DNA from: Rhodopseudomonas pentothenatexigens
GTDB taxonomy: Bacteria > Pseudomonadota > Alphaproteobacteria > Rhizobiales > Xanthobacteraceae
Assembly (NCBI RefSeq): GCF_900218015.1
Contig: NZ_UFQQ01000004.1
Span: 1 to 64,000 of the forward strand
Direction of reading: 5' to 3'
Length of the DNA: 64,000 nucleotides
Position 1 is the stretch's first letter. Every line of letters starts with the position of its first letter. The position numbers were made by a program, and so were the translations under genes. Below, one piece after another: positions 43,425 through 53,278 of this stretch. The notes under the pieces were generated by a model. The model made no database searches and was not told the origin of the DNA. It saw only the letters and a program-made list of their open reading frames with translations.

Positions 43425-44645
43425 TCACATCGCGGCGTCGTCCTCGAGGATTGGGCCGAACAGTTCCCAGCGCTCGCCGTTGAACTTCATCATCCGCAAC
43501 TGCTTGTTGACGCGGTAATCGGTCGGCGAGGTCGTGATCGACATTCCCGGCAGCGACAGGTCGAGCACGACGTTCTTCAGGCTGGCGGCCTGCTTCATGA
43601 TGTTGTCGCGGGTCAGGTCGTCGCCGCATTGCTTCAGGATCTGAACCAGCAGCTCCGCGGTGGAGTAGCCGTAGGAGTTGACCGTATTCATCTTGTCGCC
43701 TTCCGGATAATACTTATCCATGAAGGCGAAGTACTTCTTCACGCCGGCATCGTCTGCCCATTGCGGGTCGGCCGGATCCTTGCCGTAGTTGACGCTGATA
43801 ATCCCCTTGGAGATGTCGAGTCCGGCCGGCTTCAGCGTCGCCGAAACCGGGCTGGCGTTGATGTCGAGAATGTGCACCGGATTCCAGCCGAGGTCGGCGA
43901 CCTTCTTGATCGCCTGGGCGGCGAAGCGCGGCGTCGAGGCGTCGTACAGCAGGGTGGCGCCGGCTGATTTCAGTTTGACGATCTGCGAGTCGACGGTCGG
44001 ATCGGTGAGTTCGTAGGACGCTTCCGCCACGATCATCTTGTCGGCCTTGTCGCCGAGACCGGCGCGCAGACCGGTGACGTAGTCGCGGCCGAGATCGTCG
44101 TTCTGGAACAGGATGCCGATCTTGGCGTCGGGATGGTTCTTCAGGATGTAGCGCGCGTAGATCCGCCCTTCGGTCTGGTAGTTCGGGTTGTACCCCATCG
44201 TCCAGGGGAAGTTCTTCGGGTCGGTGAAGCGAGTCGCACCGGTCGCCGCGAGGAGCTGGGGCACCTTCTTGGCGTTGAGATATTTCTGGACCGCGGCGTT
44301 CGACGGTGTGCCGATGATCTGGAAGGTCAGCAGCACCTCGTCGCTTTCGACCAGCTTGCGGACCTGCTCGACCGCCTTCGGTGGCGAATAGGCGTCGTCG
44401 TACTGGATCAAATTGATCTTGCGGCCGTTGATGCCGCCTTGATCGTTGATCATCCGCATGTAAGCGGCCTGAGTCTTGCCGATACCCGCATAGGCCGAGG
44501 CGGGGCCGGAGAACGGCACGGTCTGGCCGATCTTGATCTCGGTATCGGAGGCGCCGGTGTCGTATTTCTTCTGCGCCGCCGCCGGGGCGGCGGCCAACAC
44601 GATCGCAGCAGCAGCCGCCGTAGCGGCCTGAATCAGGCTCTTCAT
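43425..44645 (-). CDS. Periplasmic branched-chain amino-acid-type ABC transporter binding protein
   Basis: A 406-residue exported solute-binding protein of the LivJ/Peripla_BP_6 family. Signal peptide 1-24 (PAAAQ), then KKYDTGASDTEIKIGQTVPFSGPASAYAGIGKTQAAYMRMINDQGGINGRKINLIQYDDAYSPPKAVEQVRKLVE, a standard amino end. In purple non-sulfur bacteria such proteins often bind aromatic or dicarboxylic acids instead of amino acids. The membrane and ATPase genes of the transporter are absent here, so it is an orphan. ATG 44645 is the usual start of the signal peptide. Confidence 0.9.
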   Translation of the reverse strand: MKSLIQAATAAAAAIVLAAAPAAAQKKYDTGASDTEIKIGQTVPFSGPASAYAGIGKTQAAYMRMINDQGGINGRKINLIQYDDAYSPPKAVEQVRKLVESDEVLLTFQIIGTPSNAAVQKYLNAKKVPQLLAATGATRFTDPKNFPWTMGYNPNYQTEGRIYARYILKNHPDAKIGILFQNDDLGRDYVTGLRAGLGDKADKMIVAEASYELTDPTVDSQIVKLKSAGATLLYDASTPRFAAQAIKKVADLGWNPVHILDINASPVSATLKPAGLDISKGIISVNYGKDPADPQWADDAGVKKYFAFMDKYYPEGDKMNTVNSYGYSTAELLVQILKQCGDDLTRDNIMKQAASLKNVVLDLSLPGMSITTSPTDYRVNKQLRMMKFNGERWELFGPILEDDAAM

Positions 44646-44787
44646 CGGTCGTTGACTCCCTTTGGCTCGTGACCGGCGGTCTTCGCTGAGCCGCCGTTGC
44701 CCGGGAGTGTGGATCAGCACCGCGACGGTGGCAATGGCGACGAGTAGTCCGGCCGCCGCTCTCCGGTCGCGTGCAGTGCAACCAGGC

Positions 44788-45150
44788 CTAAGCCAGCCAC
44801 ACCGCGATCAGCGCCAGCGCCGCAGGGGCGGCCTGGACATACAGGATACGCATGCTGACGCTCCAGGCGCCGTACAGGCCGGCGACCACGACGCAGCCGA
44901 GGAAGAACGTGGCGAGCTGCCGCGCCACGGCGAGGTCGGGATGGACCACGCTCCAGATCAGGCCGGCGGCGAGAAAGCCGTTGTACAGGCCCTGATTGGC
45001 CGCCAGCACCGCGGAGGCGGCGGCCTTGTCGGGCGTATTGCGGAACACCTTCATCCCGAGCGGGCGGGTCCAGAGAAACATCTCCAGCACGAGAAAGAAG
45101 ATGTGGAGCGCCGCGACCAGCGCGACCAGCATAACGGCGACGGCCTTCAT
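44788..45150 (-). CDS. DUF1304 family membrane protein
   Basis: A 120-residue protein of four helices: MKAVAVMLVALVAALHIFFLVLEMFLW, then NTPDKAAASAVLAANQGLYNGFLAAGLIWSVV, and further C-terminal helices. This matches DUF1304. The motif ANQGLYNGFLAAGL is the family hallmark. The ribosome site GGAGGG is excellent. It lies between a binding-protein gene and a DUF1330 gene that is read in the opposite direction. Function unknown. Confidence 0.82.
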   Translation of the reverse strand: MKAVAVMLVALVAALHIFFLVLEMFLWTRPLGMKVFRNTPDKAAASAVLAANQGLYNGFLAAGLIWSVVHPDLAVARQLATFFLGCVVVAGLYGAWSVSMRILYVQAAPAALALIAVWLA

Positions 45151-45241
45151 GAGCCCTCCGGGTCCGTTCCGAGTACTGACAATGGCGTCGGCCGCGTGAT
45201 AGCACTTCGGCCACAACAAAGAGTAACAGGGAGAGCACGAC

Positions 45242-45670
45242 ATGTCCGGGCACATCGACCCCACCAAGGAAGTCTTCGCGCAGTTTCGTACAAATGATCG
45301 CGAGGGGCCGATCCACATGCTCAACCTGGTGCGGCTCAAGCCGCGTGCCGCCTACCCGGACGGCCGCGATTCCACCGGGGCCGAAGCCTATGCGGCGTAT
45401 GGCCGCGAATCCGGCCCGGTGTTCGAACGGCTCGGCGGCAAGGTCGTATGGCAAGGTCAGTTCGAGCTGATGCTGATCGGCTCGCAGGACGAACACTGGG
45501 ACCATGTGTTCATCGCCGAGTACCCAAGCGTGGCGGCATTCGTGGAGATGATTCGCGATCCGGTGTATCGCGAGGCGGTCAAGCACCGGCAGGCCGCGGT
45601 CGAGGATTCCCGCCTGATCCGCCTGAAGCCGCTGAAGCCGGGTAAGGGGTTCGGCGAGATCCCCGCCTGA
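45242..45670 (+). CDS. DUF1330 family protein (dimeric ferredoxin-like fold)
   Basis: A 142-residue protein with the DUF1330 pattern: MLNLVRLKPRAAYPDGR near residue 26, YGRESGPVFERLGGKVVWQGQFELMLIG near 52, and VFIAEYPSVAAFVEMIRDPVYREAVKHRQAAVEDSRLIR near 88. Such small proteins form dimers with an alpha/beta barrel and are often found near aromatic or other catabolic genes. No enzymatic role is established. The site GGGAG lies before ATG 45242. Confidence 0.83.
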   Translation: MSGHIDPTKEVFAQFRTNDREGPIHMLNLVRLKPRAAYPDGRDSTGAEAYAAYGRESGPVFERLGGKVVWQGQFELMLIGSQDEHWDHVFIAEYPSVAAFVEMIRDPVYREAVKHRQAAVEDSRLIRLKPLKPGKGFGEIPA

Positions 45671-45765
45671 TCACGGCCCCGTCCGACGTGTCGGCTGCGG
45701 TGGCGCGACATCGGACCTTCATATAGGTTCGATCAGCCCGCGCCACCCTCCCGGAGAATCGATCG

Positions 45766-48501
45766 ATGCGTCTGTCGGTGCGCCTGACCCTGGCGATGAC
45801 CGCCCTGGTGTCGTGCACGGTGGCGGCGATCGGGCTGCTCGCCTACTACAATATCGGCCGCGCGGTGGTGCCGTCCGAGCTGACCCGGCTGGCCTACCAA
45901 GCCAAGGCGCGGCTCGGCGCCTACGAATCGGTGCTGCGCATCGTCCGCAACGAAGTGCTGTCCGCGCGGTTGTTGCCGGCCCACAGCGGCATCATCCGCG
46001 CCCAGCGCAATGGCGGTGTCGATCCCGAACTCGGGCTGACCGATGCGCAGTGGCGGCAGCATCTGGCCGAGGCTTATGCGGGCAACATGCAGATCAAGCC
46101 TGGTATTCTGGGCTATCGCCTGACGCGCATTGCGGACGGCGGCCGGGTGCTGATCGAGGTCGACCGGCGGGGCGCGAACGGCGCGATTCGTGTCGTTGCC
46201 GACGCCGAACTTCCGCAGCGCATCGATAGCGACGCGTTTCGTGAGGTGGTCGACCTGACCGGGGACGCTGTTCACTTCTCCCAGCTACGCATCGTGCAGG
46301 GCGACGACCGCGACGGCGGCGTGTCCTACCCGCAGATTTCGGCCGCGGCGCCGATCCGCGACGCCGACGGCGCCGTGTTCGCGGTACTTTCTATCGAACT
46401 GGACCTGCGGCCGGTGTTCGAACGCATCCGCGACGTGCTGGACAACGACACCGACGTGTATTTCGTCGAGGCCGACGGCGGCTATCTGATGACCTACATG
46501 GCGGGCAGGATCGTGCCGGCGGAGCCTGAACGGCGCTGGCAGGATGATTTTCCCGGTCTGGCCGCAGAGATCGGCGACAAGCCGGGCACCGCGACGGTCA
46601 TACCGGGCCGCGACGGCCGACGTCTGGCTGCCGCGATCGTGATGGCGCCGCTGTCGAGCGGCGTGCGCACCGGCGTGATTGAAACCGAACCGCTGGAACG
46701 GATCATGGCGCCGGCGCGGGCGCTGCGAACGCCCGGCCTGATCGTCGGCCTCGCCGCGCTGCTCGGCGCGGTGCTGCTGGCGGCGCTGCTGTCGCGCTCG
46801 CTGGCCAAGCCGATCGCGCTGCTCACCCGGGCGGTGACGGCGTTCTCTCGCACCGGCCGGCTGGTGGTGCCGCCCGGGCTGCAGGGCGAGAGCCGTATCC
46901 TCGCCGGCGCCTTCGCCGAGACCGTCGCCAGAATCGACGCGGCCAACGCGGCGCTGCGCAGCAAGTCGGAACTGCTCGACAAGACCATCGCCAGCATGGC
47001 GGACGCGGTCGCGGTGCTCGACGCGGCCGGCAAGCGGGTGTTCGCCAACCCGACCTGCGTCGCGCTGTTCGGCACCGCCGAGGAGATCGGCTCGGAGCGA
47101 TGGAAGAAGAAGTACAAGCGCTTTCTCGCCGACGGCGTGACGCCGATGCCGGACTACGACAGCCCGGCGGCGCGCGCCCGCCGCGGCGAGAGCTTCGACA
47201 ACGTCGAACTCGGCATCCGCCACGGCGACGATCCGGTGGTGCAACTCGCCGCCAGTTCACGACGGATCGAGAACCCCGATGGTTCGTTCGGCGGCGCCGT
47301 GATCGTGTACCGCAACGTCACCGCTTTCAAGGAATCCGAGCGCCAGCTCCGCCAGGCGCAGAAGATGCAGGCGATCGGCCAGCTCACCGGCGGCGTCGCC
47401 CACGACCTCAACAATATCCTCACGGTGATCACCGGAGGCATTGAAATCATCGCGGACGGCGTTGTGGACCGCCCGGAGTTGAAGGACGTCGCCGCGATGA
47501 TCGATCAGGCGGTGACCCGCGCGTCCGATCTCACGCACGGGCTGCTGTCGTTCTCGCGGAAGCAGCCGTTGCAGCCGCGCAGCATCGACGTCAACGCCCT
47601 GTTGCTCGACACCGTGAAGCTGTTGCGGCCGACGCTCGGAGCCGGGATCGAAATCGAGGTCGAGCCCTCACCCGATCTACGGCCGGCGCTGGCCGATCCG
47701 TCGCAGCTCGGCAGCGCGTTGATCAACCTTGCGGTCAATGCGCGCGACGCGATGCGCGGCAACGGCAAATTGTTGCTGGAAACCGGCAATGTCGATCTCG
47801 ATCAGGCCTATGCCGAACAGCACGATGAGGTCGCGGCCGGGCGCTACGTGATGCTGGCGGTGAGCGACAACGGCTGCGGCATCCCGGCGTCGATCCGCGA
47901 CCGGGTGTTCGAGCCGTTCTTCACCACCAAGGCGGTCGGCGAAGGCACCGGCCTCGGCCTCAGCATGGTGTACGGATTCATCAAGCAGTCGGGCGGCCAC
48001 ATCGAGCTGTACAGCGAGGAGGGCCACGGCACCACGATCCGGCTGTACTTGCCCTGCGCCGCGGTCGGTGACGGCACGCTGGAGCCGGCCGCGCCGCCAC
48101 TGGCGAAAGGCGGGCGCGAATCGGTGCTGGTGGTGGAGGACGACGCGCTGGTGCGCAGCTACGTGATGACGCATCTGAAGGCGCTGGGCTATCGGGCGCA
48201 TTCCGCGGCTTCGGCGGGTGAGGCGATGTCGATGGTGTACGACGGCGTCAGGTTCGATCTGCTGTTCACCGACGTGATGCTGCCCGGCGGCATGAACGGT
48301 CCGCAGCTCGCAGAGGAGCTTCGCAAGTACAAGCCGGACCTGAAGGTGCTGTTCACCTCCGGCTACACCGAGACCGCGATGCTGCGCCACGGCCGGATCG
48401 ATGCCGAGGTGCAGTTGCTCCCAAAGCCGTATCGCCGGGCTGATCTGGCGCGGATGCTGCGCCTGGTGCTCGACACCGAAGCCGGCGTCCCGGCCAAATA
48501 G
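45766..48501 (+). CDS. Hybrid sensor histidine kinase with Cache sensor and receiver domain
   Basis: A 911-residue hybrid kinase. Helix 1 (8-30), a periplasmic dCache-type sensor (about 35-320), helix 2 (about 325-348), a HAMP linker, a PAS domain (about 405-525), HisKA with GGVAHDLNNILTVITGG (His near residue 547), HATPase_c (NAVNARDAMR-type N-box ALINLAVNARDAM, G1 DNGCGIP, G2 GTGLGLSMVYGF), and a C-terminal receiver (about 785-905) with VLVVEDDALVR and acceptor D in LLFTDVMLPGG. Missing a downstream DNA-binding regulator, it may act through phosphorelay to a distant protein. The periplasmic ligand is unknown. GGAG lies before ATG 45766. Confidence 0.91.
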   Translation: MRLSVRLTLAMTALVSCTVAAIGLLAYYNIGRAVVPSELTRLAYQAKARLGAYESVLRIVRNEVLSARLLPAHSGIIRAQRNGGVDPELGLTDAQWRQHLAEAYAGNMQIKPGILGYRLTRIADGGRVLIEVDRRGANGAIRVVADAELPQRIDSDAFREVVDLTGDAVHFSQLRIVQGDDRDGGVSYPQISAAAPIRDADGAVFAVLSIELDLRPVFERIRDVLDNDTDVYFVEADGGYLMTYMAGRIVPAEPERRWQDDFPGLAAEIGDKPGTATVIPGRDGRRLAAAIVMAPLSSGVRTGVIETEPLERIMAPARALRTPGLIVGLAALLGAVLLAALLSRSLAKPIALLTRAVTAFSRTGRLVVPPGLQGESRILAGAFAETVARIDAANAALRSKSELLDKTIASMADAVAVLDAAGKRVFANPTCVALFGTAEEIGSERWKKKYKRFLADGVTPMPDYDSPAARARRGESFDNVELGIRHGDDPVVQLAASSRRIENPDGSFGGAVIVYRNVTAFKESERQLRQAQKMQAIGQLTGGVAHDLNNILTVITGGIEIIADGVVDRPELKDVAAMIDQAVTRASDLTHGLLSFSRKQPLQPRSIDVNALLLDTVKLLRPTLGAGIEIEVEPSPDLRPALADPSQLGSALINLAVNARDAMRGNGKLLLETGNVDLDQAYAEQHDEVAAGRYVMLAVSDNGCGIPASIRDRVFEPFFTTKAVGEGTGLGLSMVYGFIKQSGGHIELYSEEGHGTTIRLYLPCAAVGDGTLEPAAPPLAKGGRESVLVVEDDALVRSYVMTHLKALGYRAHSAASAGEAMSMVYDGVRFDLLFTDVMLPGGMNGPQLAEELRKYKPDLKVLFTSGYTETAMLRHGRIDAEVQLLPKPYRRADLARMLRLVLDTEAGVPAK

Positions 48502-48694
48502 GCCGGGCGTTTTCAACAGGGAACACGGCAAATCGATTTCGCCGGCTGCAGCCCGATTCGGGTTATGCACACGTCGTGCACCGGCCGGTCACACGCCCTG
48601 CATCTCGGCTGCAAGATCGCGTAGGTTGCCTTCGATTCGCCGCGCCGCCGTGGCCGAGTCCCCCGCCTGACCGAATCTGCCAAAGAGACTCCCA

Positions 48695-51028
48695 GTGCCG
48701 AACATCGCGTCCGTCATCGCATCCGAACTCGCCGTCCGTGAACAGCAGGTCCAGGCCGCCATCGACCTGCTCGACGGCGGATCGACCGTGCCGTTCATCG
48801 CCCGCTACCGCAAGGAGGCGACCGGCATGCTCGACGACGCGCAGCTTCGCACGCTCGAAGAGCGGTTGCGCTACTTGCGCGAAATGGAGGCGCGGCGCAC
48901 CGCGATCATCGACAGCATCAAGCAGCAGGGCAAGCTGACGCCGGAGCTGGAAGCGGCGCTGCTGAAGGCCGACAGCAAGGCGCGTCTCGAAGACATCTAT
49001 CTGCCGTTCAAGGAGAAGCGCCGCACCAAGGCGCAGATCGCGCGCGAGGCGGGCCTGGAGCCGCTCGCCGACCTGCTGCTGCAGAACCCCGACAAGGATC
49101 CGCAGGCCGAGGCGGCCGCCTATGTGAAGGCCGAGGGCGAGCACCCGGTAGCCGACATCAAGGCCGCACTCGAAGGTGCCCGCGCCATCCTGGTCGAGCG
49201 CTTCTCCGAACACGCCGATCTCACCGGCTCGCTTCGTGAAGCGATGTGGAGTCGCGGCGCTCTGAAGGCGAGCGTGCGCGAGGGCAAGAATGCCGCGGGC
49301 GCCAAATTCGCCGATTACTTCGACTTCTCCGAGCCCTACCAGAAGCTGCCGTCGCACCGCATCCTGGCGCTGCTGCGTGGCGAGAAGGAAGAGGTGCTCA
49401 GCCTCGATTTCGGCGACGGCGAAGATCCGGAGTCGAAGGAGCCGACGCAGTACGAAAACCGTATCGCCGCCACCTTCGGGATCTCCCGCAAAGGCCGCCC
49501 CGCGGACGGCTTCCTGTCCGACGCCGTGCGCTGGGCATGGCGGACGCGAATCAAGACCGCGCTGGCGCTCGATATGCGGATGCGGCTGTGGCAGCAGGCC
49601 GAGACCGAGGCGGTGCGGGTGTTCGCGGCGAACTTACGCGATCTGTTGCTCGCCGCGCCGGCGGGCGGCCGCGCCACGCTGGGGCTCGATCCCGGCTTCC
49701 GCACCGGTGTCAAGGTCGCGGTGATCGACCGCACCGGCAAGCTGGTCGACCACGCCACGATCTATCCGCACGAGCCGGCGCGCAAATGGAACGAGAGCAT
49801 GCTGACGCTGGCGCAGCTGTGCGTGAAGCATCGCATCGAGCTGGTGGCGATCGGCAACGGCACTGCGTCGCGTGAGACCGAGAAGCTGGTGGCTGATCTG
49901 ATGAAGGCCAAGCCCGATCTGAAGCTGACCAAGGCGATCGTGTCGGAAGCCGGCGCGTCGGTGTATTCGGCCTCGGAATTCGCCTCCAAGGAATTCCCCG
50001 ATCTCGACGTCTCGATTCGCGGCGCGGTGTCGATTGCGCGGCGTCTGCAGGATCCGCTCGGCGAACTGGTCAAGGTGCCGCCGCAGTCGATCGGCGTCGG
50101 CCAGTATCAGCACGATCTCAATCAGCACGCGCTGGCGCGTGCGCTGGATGCCACGGTCGAAGACTGCGTGAACGCGGTCGGCGTCGATCTCAACACCGCC
50201 TCGGCGCCGCTGCTGGCTCGGGTGTCGGGTATCGGCGAGACGCTGGCGACCAACATCGTGGCGCACCGCGACGCCAACGGCCCGTTCCCGAGCCGCGACA
50301 AGCTCAAGGAAGTGCCGCGGCTGGGGCCGAAGGCGTTCGAACAATGCGCCGGGTTCTTGCGAATCCGCGACGGCGAAAATCCGCTCGACGCCTCCGGCGT
50401 GCATCCGGAGTCCTATCCGATCGTCAAGAAGATCCTGGCCGCGACCAAGAGCGACATCAAGGCGCTGATCGGCCAGACCAAGGTGCTGCAGGGGCTGAAG
50501 CCGCAGGCCTTCGCGGACGAGAAGTTCGGTATTCCGACCGTCAGCGACATCCTGAAGGAGCTGGAAAAGCCCGGCCGCGACCCGCGTCCCGAGTTCAAGA
50601 CCGCGACTTTCCAGGAGGGCGTCGAGAAGATCACCGACCTCAAGCCCGGCATGATCCTGGAAGCGACGATCACCAACGTGGCGGCGTTCGGCGCCTTCGC
50701 CGACATCGGCGTGCATCAGGACGGCCTGATCCACATCTCGGCGATGTCGGAGCGGCGCATCAACGATCCGCGCGAAGTGGTCAAGCCGGGCCAGGTGGTG
50801 AAGGTCAAGGTGCTCGAGGTCGACGTGCCGCGCAACCGCATCGGCCTGACGCTGCGGATGTCCGATCCGATCCCAGCTCCCGGCGAACGCCGCAGCGGCG
50901 GTGGCGGCGGTGCCAGCGCCAAGCTGGTCGACCGCTACAAGCCGAAGCAGGAAGCCCCGAGCGGCGGCGGCGCGTTCGCGGCGGCGCTGGCCAAGGCGGC
51001 CGAGAAGGGTCGCAGCAAGGGGCGGTAG
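48695..51028 (+). CDS. tex: Tex-family RNA-binding transcription factor
   Basis: A 777-residue Tex protein. N-terminal helical Tex_N domain (about 1-190), YqgF/RNase H-like domain near 330-450 (GLDPGFRTGVKVAVIDRTG), helix-hairpin-helix motifs near 490-565 (LLARVSGIGETLATNIVAHRDANGPFPSRDKLKEVPRLGPKAFEQCAGF), and a C-terminal S1 RNA-binding domain (about 650-720: GMILEATITNVAAFGAFADIGVHQDGLIHIS). It binds nucleic acid and modulates expression or RNA stability. The start is a GTG (48695); the site before it is weak (AGAG). 193 bases upstream to the sensor kinase show nothing. Confidence 0.95.
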   Translation: MPNIASVIASELAVREQQVQAAIDLLDGGSTVPFIARYRKEATGMLDDAQLRTLEERLRYLREMEARRTAIIDSIKQQGKLTPELEAALLKADSKARLEDIYLPFKEKRRTKAQIAREAGLEPLADLLLQNPDKDPQAEAAAYVKAEGEHPVADIKAALEGARAILVERFSEHADLTGSLREAMWSRGALKASVREGKNAAGAKFADYFDFSEPYQKLPSHRILALLRGEKEEVLSLDFGDGEDPESKEPTQYENRIAATFGISRKGRPADGFLSDAVRWAWRTRIKTALALDMRMRLWQQAETEAVRVFAANLRDLLLAAPAGGRATLGLDPGFRTGVKVAVIDRTGKLVDHATIYPHEPARKWNESMLTLAQLCVKHRIELVAIGNGTASRETEKLVADLMKAKPDLKLTKAIVSEAGASVYSASEFASKEFPDLDVSIRGAVSIARRLQDPLGELVKVPPQSIGVGQYQHDLNQHALARALDATVEDCVNAVGVDLNTASAPLLARVSGIGETLATNIVAHRDANGPFPSRDKLKEVPRLGPKAFEQCAGFLRIRDGENPLDASGVHPESYPIVKKILAATKSDIKALIGQTKVLQGLKPQAFADEKFGIPTVSDILKELEKPGRDPRPEFKTATFQEGVEKITDLKPGMILEATITNVAAFGAFADIGVHQDGLIHISAMSERRINDPREVVKPGQVVKVKVLEVDVPRNRIGLTLRMSDPIPAPGERRSGGGGGASAKLVDRYKPKQEAPSGGGAFAAALAKAAEKGRSKGR

Positions 51029-51253
51029 CGTGCTTGATCGATCGATGAAGCGAGCGGATCGATCTCGAAGGCGCTGACTCCGCGTATCGCGTAGACAATC
51101 ATAACTGGGCGTCTCGGCGGATCAGGCCTCCCACGGCTGTCCAAGCATGGAACCGGCGGGTCAGCCGGCGATTGCATCCGGCTGGCTTTCTCCGCAACCT
51201 GAGCTCCTGCCGGCGAGAACCGGTCCGATGGCCCGGGAGGTTGAGGAGACACG

Positions 51254-53248
51254 ATGCCGCGCTTCGTCATCAATCCCCCGGTGTTCTTCGGATCGGTCGC
51301 CATCACGGCGCTGTTCCTGGCAATCGGCGTCGTGTTTCCGAACCAGGCCGAGGCGATCTTCGCGGCGGTGCAGAGCTGGATCCTGGAAACGTTCGGTTGG
51401 CTGTATCTGCTGGCGGTCGGCATCTTCATCGCCTCGGTGGTGCTGTTCGCGGCGAGCCGGTTCGGAGACCTCAAGCTCGGGCCCGACGATTCGACGCCGG
51501 ACTTCCGCTATCTGTCGTGGGTGGCGATGCTGTTCGCCGCCGGCATGGGCATCGGGCTGATGTACTTCGCGGTCGGCGAGCCGATGAAGCACTTCGCCGC
51601 GCCGCCCGAGGCCGCGCCGCTCAGCATCGCGGCGCAGCGCCAGGCGATGAGCATCACCTTCTTCCATTGGGGACTACACGCCTGGGCGATCTATGCGGTT
51701 GTCGGGTTGTCGCTGGCGTATTTCGGCTATCGCTACAATCTGCCGCTCACCGTTCGCTCCGGCCTGTATCCGCTGCTCGGCAGCCGGATCGACGGACCGA
51801 TCGGCCACGCCGTCGACATCTTCGCGATCTGCGGCACGCTGTTCGGAATCGCGACCTCGCTCGGCCTCGGCGTGCTGCAGATCAATGCCGGATTGACCTA
51901 TCTGCTCGGCGTGCCCAACGACGCAGCGGTGCAGATCGGGCTGATCGCGGCGATCACCGCGGTCGCCACCGTCTCGGTGGTCACCGGTCTCGACAACGGC
52001 GTGCGCCGGCTCAGCGAGCTCAACCTCGCGCTCGCGGTTCTGCTGATGAGCTTCGTGCTGGCGGTCGGCCCGACCGCGCAGTTGCTGCGCGACTTCGTGC
52101 AGAACATCGGCTTCTATCTCGACACCATCGTGCTGCGCACGTTCAACATCTACGCCTACGAACCACGGCCCTGGATCGACGCCTGGACGCTGTTCTACTG
52201 GGCGTGGTGGATCTCATGGTCGCCGTTCGTCGGGATGTTCATCGCCCGGATCTCTCGCGGGCGCACCGTGCGCGAATTCGTGATCGCGGTGCTGTTCGTG
52301 CCGGCCGGCTTCACGTTCTTCTGGATGACGGTGTTCGGCAACACCGCGCTGTGGATCGACACCACGGTGGCGCAGGGCGCGCTGCATCGGGCGGTCGCCA
52401 GCGACCTGTCGACCGCGCTGTTCCATTTCTTTCAATATCTGCCGTTTCCGATGCTGACATCGAGCATCGCGGTGATGCTGGTGGCGGTGTTCTTCGTCAC
52501 CTCCGCCGATTCCGGATCGCTGGTGGTCGACACGCTGGCGGCGGGCGGTGCCACCGACACCACCACAGCCCAGCGCGTGTTCTGGTGCGCCCTGGAAGGG
52601 CTGATCGCCGCCGTGCTGCTGCTGACCGGCGGCCTCGCGGCGCTGCAATCGGCCACCATCGCCACCGCGCTGCCGTTCTCGCTGATCATGCTGGTGCTGG
52701 TGTGGGCGTTGTTCAAAGGCATGGCCGCCGACGTCGCCCAGCGCCGCGTGCGGCAGGGGGCGGCGGCGCCGCAGGCCTATCCGGCCGCCGGCCTGTCGTG
52801 GCAGCGCCGGCTCGGCCTGATCCTGAACGCGCCGACCGAGGCCGAAGTCGGCGAGCACATCAAAGTGGTGGTCACGCCGGCGCTCGACGAGGTCCGCCGC
52901 GAGCTCGAGCATCAGGGCCGCCGCTCGATCGTGACCCGCTCAGAAACGGATCATTCGGTGTCGCTGAACGTGCCGGCCGAGGGCGTGCGCGATTTCGTCT
53001 ACGGGGTGCGTCCGGTCGCATATCGCCTGCCGGCATTCTCGCCGGCCGAGGCGACCCATTCGGGATTCCGCTACGAGGCCCGCACCTTCTTCAGCGACGG
53101 CAGCCGTGGCTACGACGTGATGGGAATGACGCGTGACCAGGTGATCGCCGACGTGCTGGCGCAGTTCGATCGCTATCTGCAGCTGGTGACCTCGCCGGCC
53201 GCCTCGCTCGCCGTCGGCGCGCCGGAACATAAGCCCCAGTCTGGATAG
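51254..53248 (+). CDS. BCCT-family betaine/choline-type transporter
   Basis: A 664-residue secondary transporter with about 12 helices. The family tryptophan segment [32 protein letters not shown] (about 312-344) and the ligand-cavity [14 protein letters not shown] (near 98) are conserved. A long soluble C-terminal tail (about 505-664) contains [26 protein letters not shown] and resembles BetT tails, which can sense osmolarity. It would import choline, glycine betaine or a related ammonium compound across the inner membrane, driven by sodium or protons. ATG 51254 follows GGAGG (ttgaggagacacg). No bet genes adjoin. Confidence 0.9.
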   Translation: MPRFVINPPVFFGSVAITALFLAIGVVFPNQAEAIFAAVQSWILETFGWLYLLAVGIFIASVVLFAASRFGDLKLGPDDSTPDFRYLSWVAMLFAAGMGIGLMYFAVGEPMKHFAAPPEAAPLSIAAQRQAMSITFFHWGLHAWAIYAVVGLSLAYFGYRYNLPLTVRSGLYPLLGSRIDGPIGHAVDIFAICGTLFGIATSLGLGVLQINAGLTYLLGVPNDAAVQIGLIAAITAVATVSVVTGLDNGVRRLSELNLALAVLLMSFVLAVGPTAQLLRDFVQNIGFYLDTIVLRTFNIYAYEPRPWIDAWTLFYWAWWISWSPFVGMFIARISRGRTVREFVIAVLFVPAGFTFFWMTVFGNTALWIDTTVAQGALHRAVASDLSTALFHFFQYLPFPMLTSSIAVMLVAVFFVTSADSGSLVVDTLAAGGATDTTTAQRVFWCALEGLIAAVLLLTGGLAALQSATIATALPFSLIMLVLVWALFKGMAADVAQRRVRQGAAAPQAYPAAGLSWQRRLGLILNAPTEAEVGEHIKVVVTPALDEVRRELEHQGRRSIVTRSETDHSVSLNVPAEGVRDFVYGVRPVAYRLPAFSPAEATHSGFRYEARTFFSDGSRGYDVMGMTRDQVIADVLAQFDRYLQLVTSPAASLAVGAPEHKPQSG

Positions 53249-53278
53249 CAGGGCGTCAGACGCCCGGCGCCAGCTCCG

